Assembly: GCA_963923955.1 (NCBI GenBank)
Contig: OZ000552.1
Span: 1,302,001-1,366,000 of the forward strand
DNA from: G963923955 sp963923955
Lineage (GTDB): Bacteria; Pseudomonadota; Gammaproteobacteria; Eutrophobiales; Eutrophobiaceae
DNA length: 64,000 nt
Direction: 5' to 3'
The notes under the pieces are model-generated. The model was not told the DNA's origin. It saw only the letters and a program-made list of their open reading frames with translations, and ran no database searches. Below are positions 1-8,271 of this stretch, piece after piece. A program made the translations under genes and the position numbers. Position 1 is the stretch's first letter. Each line of letters starts with the position of its first letter.

Positions 1-1908
1 GGGCGCACCATCGGCTCGGTGCTCGACATACTGGACTTGGAACGTATTGAGGTGCTGCGCGGCCCGCAGGGGACGCTGTTCGGGCGCAACACCATCGGCG
101 GGGCGATCAGCCTGCACACCAAAAACCCAGGCGAGGCGCTCGGCGGCAGGCTGCGCCTTATTCTCGGCGATGACAGCCGCCGCGAGCTGCATGTCAGCGC
201 AAGCGGCCCGCTCACGGAAACCTTTGGCTTCGTCCTCAGCGGTCTGTATCGCAAGCGCGATGGCACGGTAGAGAGGCCGCTGGCAGGCGATGAGTTAGGT
301 AATGACGATGTGTTCGGCGGACGCCTGAAGCTGGTCGGCCAGTTTGGCGATCGGCTGGATGTTGCCTTGTCCGTGGACGGCGTGAGGGAGCGCGAGTTCT
401 CCGCCGCCGAGGCCCTGACCGATACCATCGAAGGCGCCCCGTTTTCCAACTTCTTCAACAACAACCAATTCGGCAACGGCACCAGCGATAAGGCCGGTTG
501 CCGGGGTGGTGGTGCCTTGAGCAACACGGCGTGCAGAAACGATCAGTGGGTGGGCGCGCCCTTCACCAGCTATGAGACCGGCCCGAATCGCAGCAATATC
601 GATGTCTGGGGGGTAACGCTCGCCATTGACTATGCGCTGAGCGAGAACCTAACGCTGGAATCCACCAGCGCCTACAGGAAGCTGGACGCCGACTTTGCAC
701 GGGCATCGGACGGTGCGCCCTTCGCCATCTTCTCGACCGAGGATGCCTATAAGCAGGATCAATTCTCACAAGAAGTGAGGCTGCTCGGCGATAATCTGGA
801 TGACAGGCTGGCCTGGGTGGCCGGTGCCTTTTATTTTGAGGAAAAAGGCTCGGATCTCGCTTATATCACGGCCCTGCCGCCCGTCTTCCCACGCGACAAC
901 GGCGGGAGGACTGACAATCACAACTGGGCCTTGTACGGCGAGGCCACCTATGATCTGGGCGAGCGCCTGCACTTGACTGCCGGGCTACGTTACACTGATG
1001 AGACCAAGGGCTACACACCATCCCTGTACCGCATTCCGCAAGACGAATACACTCTGCCCAATGTGAGGCAAGCGGATTTGAATATTTCCGAGCTTACCTG
1101 GCGCGGCTCCCTCTCTTGGGATGCAACGGAGGCGATGACCACCTATTTCACCCTCTCCAAAGGATTTAAGAGCGGTGGCTTTGAACTGCGACAGGCCAAC
1201 AGGCCGCCGGGCTGCAAGCAGGTGCGTCCGCCTTACAATCTGCCGCTTGAACCAGACTGCCTCGTACCTACCTATCAGCCGGAATTTGTTGTCATGTACG
1301 AGGCCGGGCTAAAGCTGGAGACGCAAACCCTGCGTCTTGGTCTGGCCGGCTTTGTCTCGGACTACAGCGATGTGCAGGTCTCGCAGAACCTGCCGGGGGT
1401 GATCAACACCAGCACCAATAATGCGGCCAAGGCCGAGATCCTTGGCGTCGAGGCGGAGTTTCGCTGGGTGCCGAGCGCCTCATGGCTGATCGAGGGTGCA
1501 GTAGGCTACCAGGACGCCAAATACAAGAGCATCGGCCCGGGTGTGCCCTTAGACTTGGATGATGAGTTGATTCGCACACCTAAACTCTCCGCCAATCTGG
1601 GCATGTCTTATCTGTTGTCACTGGGCACTGCCGGCGAGCTGCGGCCGCGGCTGGACTGGGTGCACAAATCCAGCACACAGTTTGAGCCGGATAATGACCC
1701 CCTGGTGGCTGATGATGGCTATGATGCCCTGAACCTCAGCGCCGCCTACCGGCCATTGAAGAGCGGCTGGAGTTTGACCTTTGGCGTGAACAACGTGACC
1801 GATGCGAGGTATATCATCGCCGGTGACTCCAACGGCGCTCTGGGCTATCGCTTGGCGGTCTATGCCCGACCGCGCAACTGGTATGTGAACCTGGGCTATG
1901 AGTTTTAA
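1..1908 (+). CDS. TonB-dependent outer-membrane receptor, 5' end outside the window
   Basis: The frame is open from base 1 and ends at TAA 1906-1908, so about 635 C-terminal residues are visible. They begin inside the plug domain, where EVLRGPQGTLFGRNTIGG is the classic plug motif of TonB-dependent receptors. The rest is a 22-strand-type beta-barrel with alternating aromatic strands, ending in a short strand with terminal Phe (NLGYEF). Receptors of this type import iron chelates, vitamins or glycans across the outer membrane using TonB energy; the ligand cannot be told from sequence. It lies 358 bp upstream of an arylsulfatase lipoprotein on the same strand, which could hint at a sulfated substrate, but that is inference. 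The signal peptide and TonB box lie upstream of the window. Confidence 0.93.
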   Translation, partial: GRTIGSVLDILDLERIEVLRGPQGTLFGRNTIGGAISLHTKNPGEALGGRLRLILGDDSRRELHVSASGPLTETFGFVLSGLYRKRDGTVERPLAGDELGNDDVFGGRLKLVGQFGDRLDVALSVDGVREREFSAAEALTDTIEGAPFSNFFNNNQFGNGTSDKAGCRGGGALSNTACRNDQWVGAPFTSYETGPNRSNIDVWGVTLAIDYALSENLTLESTSAYRKLDADFARASDGAPFAIFSTEDAYKQDQFSQEVRLLGDNLDDRLAWVAGAFYFEEKGSDLAYITALPPVFPRDNGGRTDNHNWALYGEATYDLGERLHLTAGLRYTDETKGYTPSLYRIPQDEYTLPNVRQADLNISELTWRGSLSWDATEAMTTYFTLSKGFKSGGFELRQANRPPGCKQVRPPYNLPLEPDCLVPTYQPEFVVMYEAGLKLETQTLRLGLAGFVSDYSDVQVSQNLPGVINTSTNNAAKAEILGVEAEFRWVPSASWLIEGAVGYQDAKYKSIGPGVPLDLDDELIRTPKLSANLGMSYLLSLGTAGELRPRLDWVHKSSTQFEPDNDPLVADDGYDALNLSAAYRPLKSGWSLTFGVNNVTDARYIIAGDSNGALGYRLAVYARPRNWYVNLGYEF

Positions 1909-1932
1909 TCGTTAAGCATGACTCTGGAAAAC

Positions 1933-1962
1933 CATGGAAACTGCTCTTGAGCAGCTTCCATG
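1933..1962 (+). terminator. Stem-loop after the TonB-dependent receptor
   Basis: CATGGAA pairs with TTCCATG and CTGCTC with GAGCAG around a TT loop, giving about 13 pairs with one A-C mismatch, 24 bp after the receptor stop codon. There is no T-run after it, so it could be a Rho-dependent end or an mRNA-stabilising 3' hairpin rather than an intrinsic terminator. The rest of 1909-2266 is AT-rich with no gene I can support. Confidence 0.4.
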
Positions 1963-2266
1963 ATTATGATCGTCATCTGGCCATAAAAAATAGGAATAAG
2001 TCTATATCATTCAAATATTTAATATATGTCTTTGGCTTCTTAAATATCTGCGTAGAGGAAAAAAATTTATTTCCATAGCATGGCTGAATGAAAATTCTGA
2101 TTTGTTAGCTGACCTCCACCGGCTTTGACATCACAAAAAATACAGACCTGGCCTGTACGCCTGCATGGAACTAGAATTTGAATCTAAGCTACGCCATACC
2201 TTTGTCCGGCACACCACTGACGAACATCAACCGGCCGCAAGATTTATTCTTCTGGAGGCTTAATAA

Positions 2267-4114
2267 GTGCGTAAGATAATCTGGCCTGTGCTCGCTGCGG
2301 TATTTTTGCTCTCTCAGCTCGGTGCCTGCTCGGATGCACCGCCGCCTGCGCAGGGCCTCAATGATGCAGAAAATTCTCCTGCCCTGCCACAGACCGAGAC
2401 CAAGACCGAGGCGCAAAAGCGCCCCAACATCCTGCTGATCTTGGCCGATGACCTGGGCTATTCAGACTTAGGATTCATGGGCAGCGAGATCAATACGCCC
2501 AACCTTGACCGGCTGGCCGCCGCCGGCAAGCTGCTGACCCGTTTCCATGTCTCGCCCACCTGCTCGCCCACCCGCGCCATGTTGCTGTCTGGCAACGACC
2601 ATCACCGCAGCGGCTTCGGCAGCATGTTCGGCATGCTCTCCAGTGAGCAGGCCGGCCAACCGGGCTATGAGACCTATCTCAATCAGCGCGTTGTTACCAT
2701 CGCCATGCTGCTGGCCGATGCCGGCTACCACACCTACATGGCCGGCAAGTGGCACCTGGCCCGGCGCCCGGCACCGGACCCGGCGCGCCCGGCTGATTAC
2801 AGCGAGGAAGAACTGGCGCTCTGGCGTTCCACCCTGCCGGAGCAGCGCGGCTTTGAGCGCGCCTTTTATATCATGCAGGGCGGCTCCGGCCATTTTGATA
2901 ACACCGGCGCCGTCTCGAGTGCGCCGGTCTCGACGATGCTGTACAACGGCCAGCCCTATACGCTGCCGGAGGACTATTACTCCTCGGCCTTTCTCACCGA
3001 CCAGTTGATCGACTACATTGAGGAAGGCCGGGCGGATGGTCGGCCCTTCTTCGTCTATGCCGCCTACACCGCCCCGCATTGGCCGCTGCATGCCCCGGAT
3101 GACTTTATTGCGCGCTATGAGGGCGTCTATGAGGCCGGCTATGCGGCCATCGCCCAACAGCGCTTGGCGCGCATGAAGGCGCTTGGAATACTGGCCGCCG
3201 ATCAGGAGCGCCATCCGGGGGCGGCGCTATGGCCGGCGTGGGATAGTTTGAGTGATGAGCAGAAGCGCCGTGAGGCGAGGAAGATGCAGGTCTATGCCGC
3301 GATGGTGGAGGCGCTGGATCATCACATCGGTCGGCTGATCGATTATTTGAAGCAGAGTGGTGCCTATGAGAACACCTTCATCCTGTTCTTCTCGGATAAC
3401 GGCGCCGAGGGCAACAACCCGTATGACCTGGCCAACAACGCGGAGTGGATCCCGGCGAACTTTGATAATAGCCTGGAAAACATGGGGCGGCGCGGCTCGT
3501 ATATTGCCTATGGCCCCGGCTGGGCGCAGGTGAGCAGTACCCCGTATCGCTTATACAAAGGCTTTGTTAGCGAGGGCGGCATCACCACGCCGGCGCTGGC
3601 GGTTTATCCCGGGAAAATCCCGGCCGGGCAGCTATCCAAACAATTCGCCTCCGTGCTGGATGTGGCGCCCACGCTGCTGGAACTGGCCGGTATTGAACAC
3701 CCCGGCGAGCGCTACCAGGGGCGGCCTATCTTCCCCCTGCAAGGCAGCTCCATGCTTGCCCACCTCAGCGCGCCGGGGCAAACGGACGGCAGTGCAGATG
3801 ACAAGACGGATGAGCAGGCAGCGCGCATCCATCCCGCCGAACATGTCATGGGCTGGGAGCTCTTCGGGCGGCGCGCGATTCGCAAGGGCGACTGGAAACT
3901 GGTCTCGCAAAACCCGCCCTGGGGCACGGGCGACTGGGAGCTATATAACCTGGCCCTTGATCCCGCTGAGCAACACGATCAGATGCAAAAACAGCCGACC
4001 ATCGCCGCGCTGCTGCTGACAGAGTGGCAGCGCTATGTGCAGGACAACGGCGTGATTGCGCCCGGCAAGCTGCAACTGCGCTACACCAACGGGACGGATT
4101 ACTATGAACAATAG
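2267..4114 (+). CDS. Arylsulfatase-type sulfatase, predicted lipoprotein
   Basis: 615 residues, GTG start chosen because GGAGG sits at 2254-2258, nine bases upstream. Residues 1-21 form a lipoprotein signal peptide ending in the lipobox LGAC, so Cys21 would be lipidated and the enzyme is periplasmic or surface anchored. The sulfatase core starts near residue 52 (RPNILLILADDLGYSDLGF, metal-binding Asp61-Asp62) and carries CSPTR at 99-103, in which Cys99 would become the formylglycine nucleophile. Later motifs include GKWHLA and a C-terminal FSDNGAEG metal-site block. Family members hydrolyse sulfate esters; the organic substrate is unknown. Length is normal for the family. The formylglycine-generating enzyme it needs is not convincingly in this window (see the PP2C-FGE fusion at 31-32.9 kb). 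Confidence 0.93.
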   Translation: MRKIIWPVLAAVFLLSQLGACSDAPPPAQGLNDAENSPALPQTETKTEAQKRPNILLILADDLGYSDLGFMGSEINTPNLDRLAAAGKLLTRFHVSPTCSPTRAMLLSGNDHHRSGFGSMFGMLSSEQAGQPGYETYLNQRVVTIAMLLADAGYHTYMAGKWHLARRPAPDPARPADYSEEELALWRSTLPEQRGFERAFYIMQGGSGHFDNTGAVSSAPVSTMLYNGQPYTLPEDYYSSAFLTDQLIDYIEEGRADGRPFFVYAAYTAPHWPLHAPDDFIARYEGVYEAGYAAIAQQRLARMKALGILAADQERHPGAALWPAWDSLSDEQKRREARKMQVYAAMVEALDHHIGRLIDYLKQSGAYENTFILFFSDNGAEGNNPYDLANNAEWIPANFDNSLENMGRRGSYIAYGPGWAQVSSTPYRLYKGFVSEGGITTPALAVYPGKIPAGQLSKQFASVLDVAPTLLELAGIEHPGERYQGRPIFPLQGSSMLAHLSAPGQTDGSADDKTDEQAARIHPAEHVMGWELFGRRAIRKGDWKLVSQNPPWGTGDWELYNLALDPAEQHDQMQKQPTIAALLLTEWQRYVQDNGVIAPGKLQLRYTNGTDYYEQ

Positions 4115-4150
4115 GCAGACTTGGCCGCTGCGTACCTTTGAACCTTGCCC

Positions 4151-5125
4151 ATGAAGAAAGACACGACAACAAGCCGTGAGGCCACCTTCGCCGAGTTCTG
4201 CCGTAAGCATGACCCGGTGCTGATCTTCAGCGCCGGCAAGAATGGCTCTACTTCTTTGCATAGTGCCTTGTCTGGCTATTATCCCGGCCGGGTGGTCCGG
4301 CTGCAGCGATTGCCGTTGACCTATGGCAATGAGAAACTCAAGCATCTGGGCGGGCACAAGCCTTCTGATTTTCTCGATTACCTGTTGCCACGTTATGTCC
4401 ACGCAACCTCGCCCCCCCCCCCCGCAAGCATGGACGCGGCGACCAGCAGACTGAAGATCATCACGCCGATCAGAGAGCCGATTGGCCGCGATGTCGCGAT
4501 CTTTTATCAAGCAAGGTTGTCGCTTTGGTTGGGTGCGCCTTCCATTAAGCGCCATCCCTTAAAAAGATACCTGATAACCCGCCTGTCGCCAGCACTTAAA
4601 TCACGCATCAGAAAACGCCTGGCCAAATTGACGCCACGATTATCAGGGCGCTTGCTCAACGAGTATATTTATAAAGACAAGCATATCAAGCAGTTACAAG
4701 GCCTAAGCCCACAGCAATTACGAGAGATATTCTTGGAGTATTCTTCGAAGACTTCTTGCATACACTGGTTTGATCGATACGTAAAAAAGCATCTGTCCCT
4801 GGATGTCTATGAGAAGCCTTTCCCGGCAACGCAGGTGGCCTATTATCGCTTCCATCAAGCCGAGTTGATGGTCATGGAATACAGCCTGGATAATGCGACG
4901 AAGACGCAGCGGGTGAAGGATTTTCTTGGGATTGATGAACTAACAATAGGCCATCACAACGTCACCGCCGAGAAGCTCAAGGCGCTGGCGGATTCTTATG
5001 AACTGTTCAAGAACGAGGTCAAGTTTCCCAAGTGGTATTTGGACAAGATGTTATCCTCACAATTCTTCCGCCACTTCTACACCAAAGAAGATGAAGAACG
5101 GCTGCGGCAGCAGTGGGCGGAGTAG
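4151..5125 (+). CDS. Sulfotransferase-like / putative capsular polysaccharide synthesis protein (NKWYS-type), with internal C12 tract
   Basis: 324 residues from ATG 4151; an in-frame TTG at 4145 is an alternative and no strong ribosome site decides. Near the N-terminus VLIFSAGKNGSTSLHSAL resembles the PAPS-binding loop of sulfotransferases, and the C-terminal FPKWYLDKMLSSQFFRHFY matches what I recall of the NKWYS family (putative capsule synthesis proteins). A role in modifying surface glycans is therefore likely but unproven. It follows the sulfatase by 36 bp, suggesting co-transcription. Twelve consecutive C at 4412-4423 encode four Pro between ATS and ASMD; the surrounding frame continues normally, so the gene is ON with 12 C and a gain or loss of one C would truncate it near residue 90-100. 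Confidence 0.68.
   Translation: MKKDTTTSREATFAEFCRKHDPVLIFSAGKNGSTSLHSALSGYYPGRVVRLQRLPLTYGNEKLKHLGGHKPSDFLDYLLPRYVHATSPPPPASMDAATSRLKIITPIREPIGRDVAIFYQARLSLWLGAPSIKRHPLKRYLITRLSPALKSRIRKRLAKLTPRLSGRLLNEYIYKDKHIKQLQGLSPQQLREIFLEYSSKTSCIHWFDRYVKKHLSLDVYEKPFPATQVAYYRFHQAELMVMEYSLDNATKTQRVKDFLGIDELTIGHHNVTAEKLKALADSYELFKNEVKFPKWYLDKMLSSQFFRHFYTKEDEERLRQQWAE
4412..4423 (+). repeat. C12 homopolymer inside a surface-glycan gene (candidate phase-variation tract)
   Basis: Twelve uninterrupted C lie within codons of the sulfotransferase-like gene. Tracts of this length slip readily during replication, and any change not divisible by three moves the frame. The present length keeps the gene open. Confidence 0.7.
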
Positions 5126-5276
5126 GGCGATTCCGGATTGCTCCGCTAAAACCCTCGCTCAATACGTGATAGCATAGCGCGCATGATTAAAGAGTGTTTG
5201 GGAGATGGCCAGACTGCTGCGCCACAGCGATGTGCTTGGCCGACCTGCCTGCGCGGCGACAGGCGGCTAAGGATGC

Positions 5277-6464
5277 ATGGGCATGAGTGCCTCTAACTTG
5301 GACCCCAATTTCGCCAGCGGCACGATCTGGACGGGTGATAACCTGCCCATCCTGCGTGGCATGAATGCCGCTTGCGTGGATTTGATCTACCTTGACCCGC
5401 CGTTTAATTCCAACCGCAGCTATGAAGCGCCCATCGGCAGCAAGGCGGCCGGCGCTTCCTTCAAGGATGCCTGGACGCTGGATGATGTGGATGTGTATGA
5501 GCATGGCGAGTTGGCCGCGCGCAACCCGGCGGTCTATACAGTGATCGAGGCCGCCCGCCAGGCGCATGGCAAATCCATGCAGTCTTATCTTATCTTCATG
5601 GCCGTGCGGATCATGGAAATGCACCGCATCTTAAAACCCACCGGCTCGATCTATTTGCATTGCGATCCGACCGCCTCGCATTATTTAAAGTTGTTGATGG
5701 ATGGCGTGTTTGGGGTTAAGAGTTTCAGGAATGAAGTGGTGTGGCATTATGGTCTCGGTGGCTCATCGCCTCGTTTTTATTCACGTAAGCATGATGTACT
5801 ACTGTTTTATACAAAAAACGATGAATACGTTTTTGATAAACCACTAATTCCCGCAACGTCAAATATGCTCAAAGGCAAAATGAAAGGTATAACGGATGTT
5901 TGGAATATACCGACGATCAATAACATGTCAAAAGAACGCACCGGCTATCCCACGCAAAAGCCGCTTGCCTTGCTGGAGCGCATCATCAAGGCATCGTCCA
6001 ATCCGGGCGACATGGTGCTGGATCCCTTTTGCGGTTGTGCCACCACGCTGGTGGCCGCCGACCGCTTGCGGCGGGAATGGGCCGGGATTGACTTATCGCC
6101 TTTGGCAATCAAGCTGGTCAATGAGCGCATCGCCCATGACCGGACTGAGAAAAAAGACCTGCCCATGGTCGGCGGCGGCCTGCTCAAGGCCATCGCCCTG
6201 GATGAACCACCCAAGCGCACGGATTTGGGCGAGTTTCCCAACTACCGCACCCACCGCCACCGGCTCTATGGCGAGCAGGAAGGCTTCTGCAAAGGCTGTG
6301 CGATACATTTTCCCTTCAAGGTCATGGAGGTGGATCACATCCTGCCGGAATCAAAGGGCGGCACGGATCATCCCGACAACCTGCAACTGCTTTGTTCGCA
6401 CTGCAACCGCAGCAAGGGGGACAAGACGATGGCGGCATGGACGGCGGGGAAGGCGGGGCAGTGA
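5277..6464 (+). CDS. DNA methyltransferase (N4-cytosine/N6-adenine type) fused to a C-terminal HNH nuclease
   Basis: 395 residues. ATG 5277 gives MGM; AAGGA at 5269-5273 is spaced better for ATG 5283, so the true start may be two codons later. The methylase has a beta-class order: catalytic motif IV DPPF at 40-43 precedes the SAM-binding motif DPFCGCATT at 249-257, with target-recognition sequence in between and TGYPTQKP typical of this class before motif I. Residues 330-385 form an HNH domain: CKGC at 338-341, EVDH at 351-354, N368 and CSHCN at 373-377, followed by GDK. Having both activities in one chain suggests a compact restriction-modification or modification-dependent nuclease. No separate restriction gene adjoins it. 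Confidence 0.87.
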   Translation: MGMSASNLDPNFASGTIWTGDNLPILRGMNAACVDLIYLDPPFNSNRSYEAPIGSKAAGASFKDAWTLDDVDVYEHGELAARNPAVYTVIEAARQAHGKSMQSYLIFMAVRIMEMHRILKPTGSIYLHCDPTASHYLKLLMDGVFGVKSFRNEVVWHYGLGGSSPRFYSRKHDVLLFYTKNDEYVFDKPLIPATSNMLKGKMKGITDVWNIPTINNMSKERTGYPTQKPLALLERIIKASSNPGDMVLDPFCGCATTLVAADRLRREWAGIDLSPLAIKLVNERIAHDRTEKKDLPMVGGGLLKAIALDEPPKRTDLGEFPNYRTHRHRLYGEQEGFCKGCAIHFPFKVMEVDHILPESKGGTDHPDNLQLLCSHCNRSKGDKTMAAWTAGKAGQ

Positions 6465-6537
6465 TCATCAGGCGGTCAATGCAGCGACGAAAGTGGACAG
6501 AGTAGGGCGATGAAACTTTAATAAAACGGAAACAACG

Positions 6538-6864
6538 ATGGCTCGATATCTTATAGTCTATCTGGGCGGCGATCAGCCTTCCAGCGCGGAAGAAGGCAAG
6601 CAGCATTTCGCAAGCTATATGCGGTGGCTAGATTCTTTGGGCGATGCAGCGATCAGCCCGGCTAATCCGCTCAAGGGCACGAAGACGGTGCAGCCTGACG
6701 GCAGTGTTCGCGATGGCGGGGTGAGTAGCATGTCCGGCTATACGATCATTGCCGCGGATTCGATAGATGCAGCGCTCGATATTGCCAAGACCTGTCCTTT
6801 TCTGGATCTTAATGGCTCGCTGGAAGTATCGGAGTTGGTGGAGATGTCGGGGAAGGTAAGTTAG
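6538..6864 (+). CDS. YciI-like (YCII/DGPF domain) protein
   Basis: 108 residues from ATG 6538. The sequence MARYLIVYLGG..., a central GGVSSMSGYTIIAADSIDAA and a CPFLDLNGSLEV segment follow the ferredoxin-like layout of the YciI/DGPF family, small dimeric proteins whose activities are mostly undefined. It follows the methylase-HNH gene by 73 bp on the same strand and converges on gltA. No catalytic claim is possible beyond family membership. Confidence 0.75.
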   Translation: MARYLIVYLGGDQPSSAEEGKQHFASYMRWLDSLGDAAISPANPLKGTKTVQPDGSVRDGGVSSMSGYTIIAADSIDAALDIAKTCPFLDLNGSLEVSELVEMSGKVS

Positions 6865-6901
6865 CCAAAAGCTGTTTGATAAAGACCAGCCGCCTGCTTC
6901 A

Positions 6902-8182
6902 TCATCTTTCTTTCATTGGGATATAAGGACGCTCTGTCTTGCCGGTGTAGATCTGCCTGGGGCGGCCGATCTTGTTCTCTGGGTCTTCGACCATTTCTTT
7001 CCACTGGGCGATCCAGCCGGGCAGTCGTCCGATGGCAAACATAACGGTGAACATGTTAATCGGGATGTTCATTGCCTTGTATAAAATACCGCTATAAAAA
7101 TCGACATTGGGATAGAGCTTGCGCTCGATAAAATAGGGATCGGACAGGGCCGTTTCTTCCAGTTGCTTTGCCAGGTCCAGCAGGGGGTCTTCGATGCCGC
7201 GTTTTTCCAAGATGGTGTCGGTCATCTTTTTCAAGATCGTGGCCCTGGGGTCATAGCTCTTATATACCCGATGCCCGAAGCCCATCAGCCGGGCCGTTGA
7301 TTGTTTGTCTTTTACCTGTGCGACAAATTCGGAGCAGGACACGCCTGAATCACGGATGCTGCGCAGCATTTCCAGCACCGCCTGGTTGGCCCCACCATGC
7401 AAGGGCCCCCACAGGGCGAGGATGCCGCCGCTAATCGAGGCATACATGTTGGCCGCACTTGAGCCGACCATGCGCACCGTGGAGGTGGAGCAGTTCTGTT
7501 CATGGTCGGCATGCAATATCAACAGCATGTTTAATGCGCGCACCAGGTCCGGATCAACATCATAGGACTCTGCCGGGACGGCGAACATCATCTGCAGGAA
7601 GTTGGCACAATAGGGGAGGTGATTTTGCGGATACATAATCGGCTGGCCGATGCTTTTTTTGTAGCTAAAGGCAGCAATCGTGCGCAGTTTGGAAAGCAGA
7701 CGCGTTGCCTGCATGTCCAGGTTTTCCAGCACATTTAGGGATTCTGGATAGTAGGCTGAGAGCGAGCAGACCATGGATGACAGGATGGCCATTGGGTGTG
7801 CGGTGGCCGGATAACCATCAAAGAAATGCTTCATGTCTTCGTGGATCATGCTGTGGTTTGTTAAGAGGGTGGAGAAGTTTTCTAGCTGTTCTTTGCTGGG
7901 CAGTTCGCCGTAGATAAGGAGATAGCTGGTTTCTACGAAGGTGGAGTGTTCGGCCAGCTGTTCGATGGGGATGCCGCGATAACGCAGGATGCCCTGCTCG
8001 CCATCGAGATAGGTGATGGCACTCGTAGTCGAGCCGGTATTGACATAGCCCTGATCGAGCGTCACATAGCCGGTCTGTGTACGCAGGCTGCTTATGTCTA
8101 TGGCCTTTTCATCCTCGCTGCCAGTGACAACCGGAAACGCATATTCCTTCCCATCGATCTCAAGTTTCGCTTGTTCACTCAT
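6902..8182 (-). CDS. gltA: Citrate synthase (type II)
   Basis: 426 residues, full length for the hexameric type II enzyme that condenses oxaloacetate and acetyl-CoA to citrate in the TCA cycle. The catalytic triad is visible: His262 in GPLHGGANQAV, His304 in MGFGHRVYK and Asp361 in NVDFYSG. The ATG at 8182 begins MSEQAKLEIDGKEY, a usual N-terminus. It lies 89 bp downstream of metH on the same strand. A run of eight T (A on the coding strand) lies just upstream of the start; I see no clear promoter. Confidence 0.97.
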   Translation of the reverse strand: MSEQAKLEIDGKEYAFPVVTGSEDEKAIDISSLRTQTGYVTLDQGYVNTGSTTSAITYLDGEQGILRYRGIPIEQLAEHSTFVETSYLLIYGELPSKEQLENFSTLLTNHSMIHEDMKHFFDGYPATAHPMAILSSMVCSLSAYYPESLNVLENLDMQATRLLSKLRTIAAFSYKKSIGQPIMYPQNHLPYCANFLQMMFAVPAESYDVDPDLVRALNMLLILHADHEQNCSTSTVRMVGSSAANMYASISGGILALWGPLHGGANQAVLEMLRSIRDSGVSCSEFVAQVKDKQSTARLMGFGHRVYKSYDPRATILKKMTDTILEKRGIEDPLLDLAKQLEETALSDPYFIERKLYPNVDFYSGILYKAMNIPINMFTVMFAIGRLPGWIAQWKEMVEDPENKIGRPRQIYTGKTERPYIPMKER

Positions 8183-8271
8183 GTCTTGCCCCTGCTTTTT
8201 TTTAGACTTGGCTATTCCAGCTAATTTCTATTGTATCCTAAGGAAGCCTTGATGAAATTAGTTTTCTTAGT

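Noticed and set aside
2468..3214. A 248-codon minus-strand frame inside the sulfatase gene.
   Set aside because: Shadow of a convincing sulfatase; no family features and no ribosome site.
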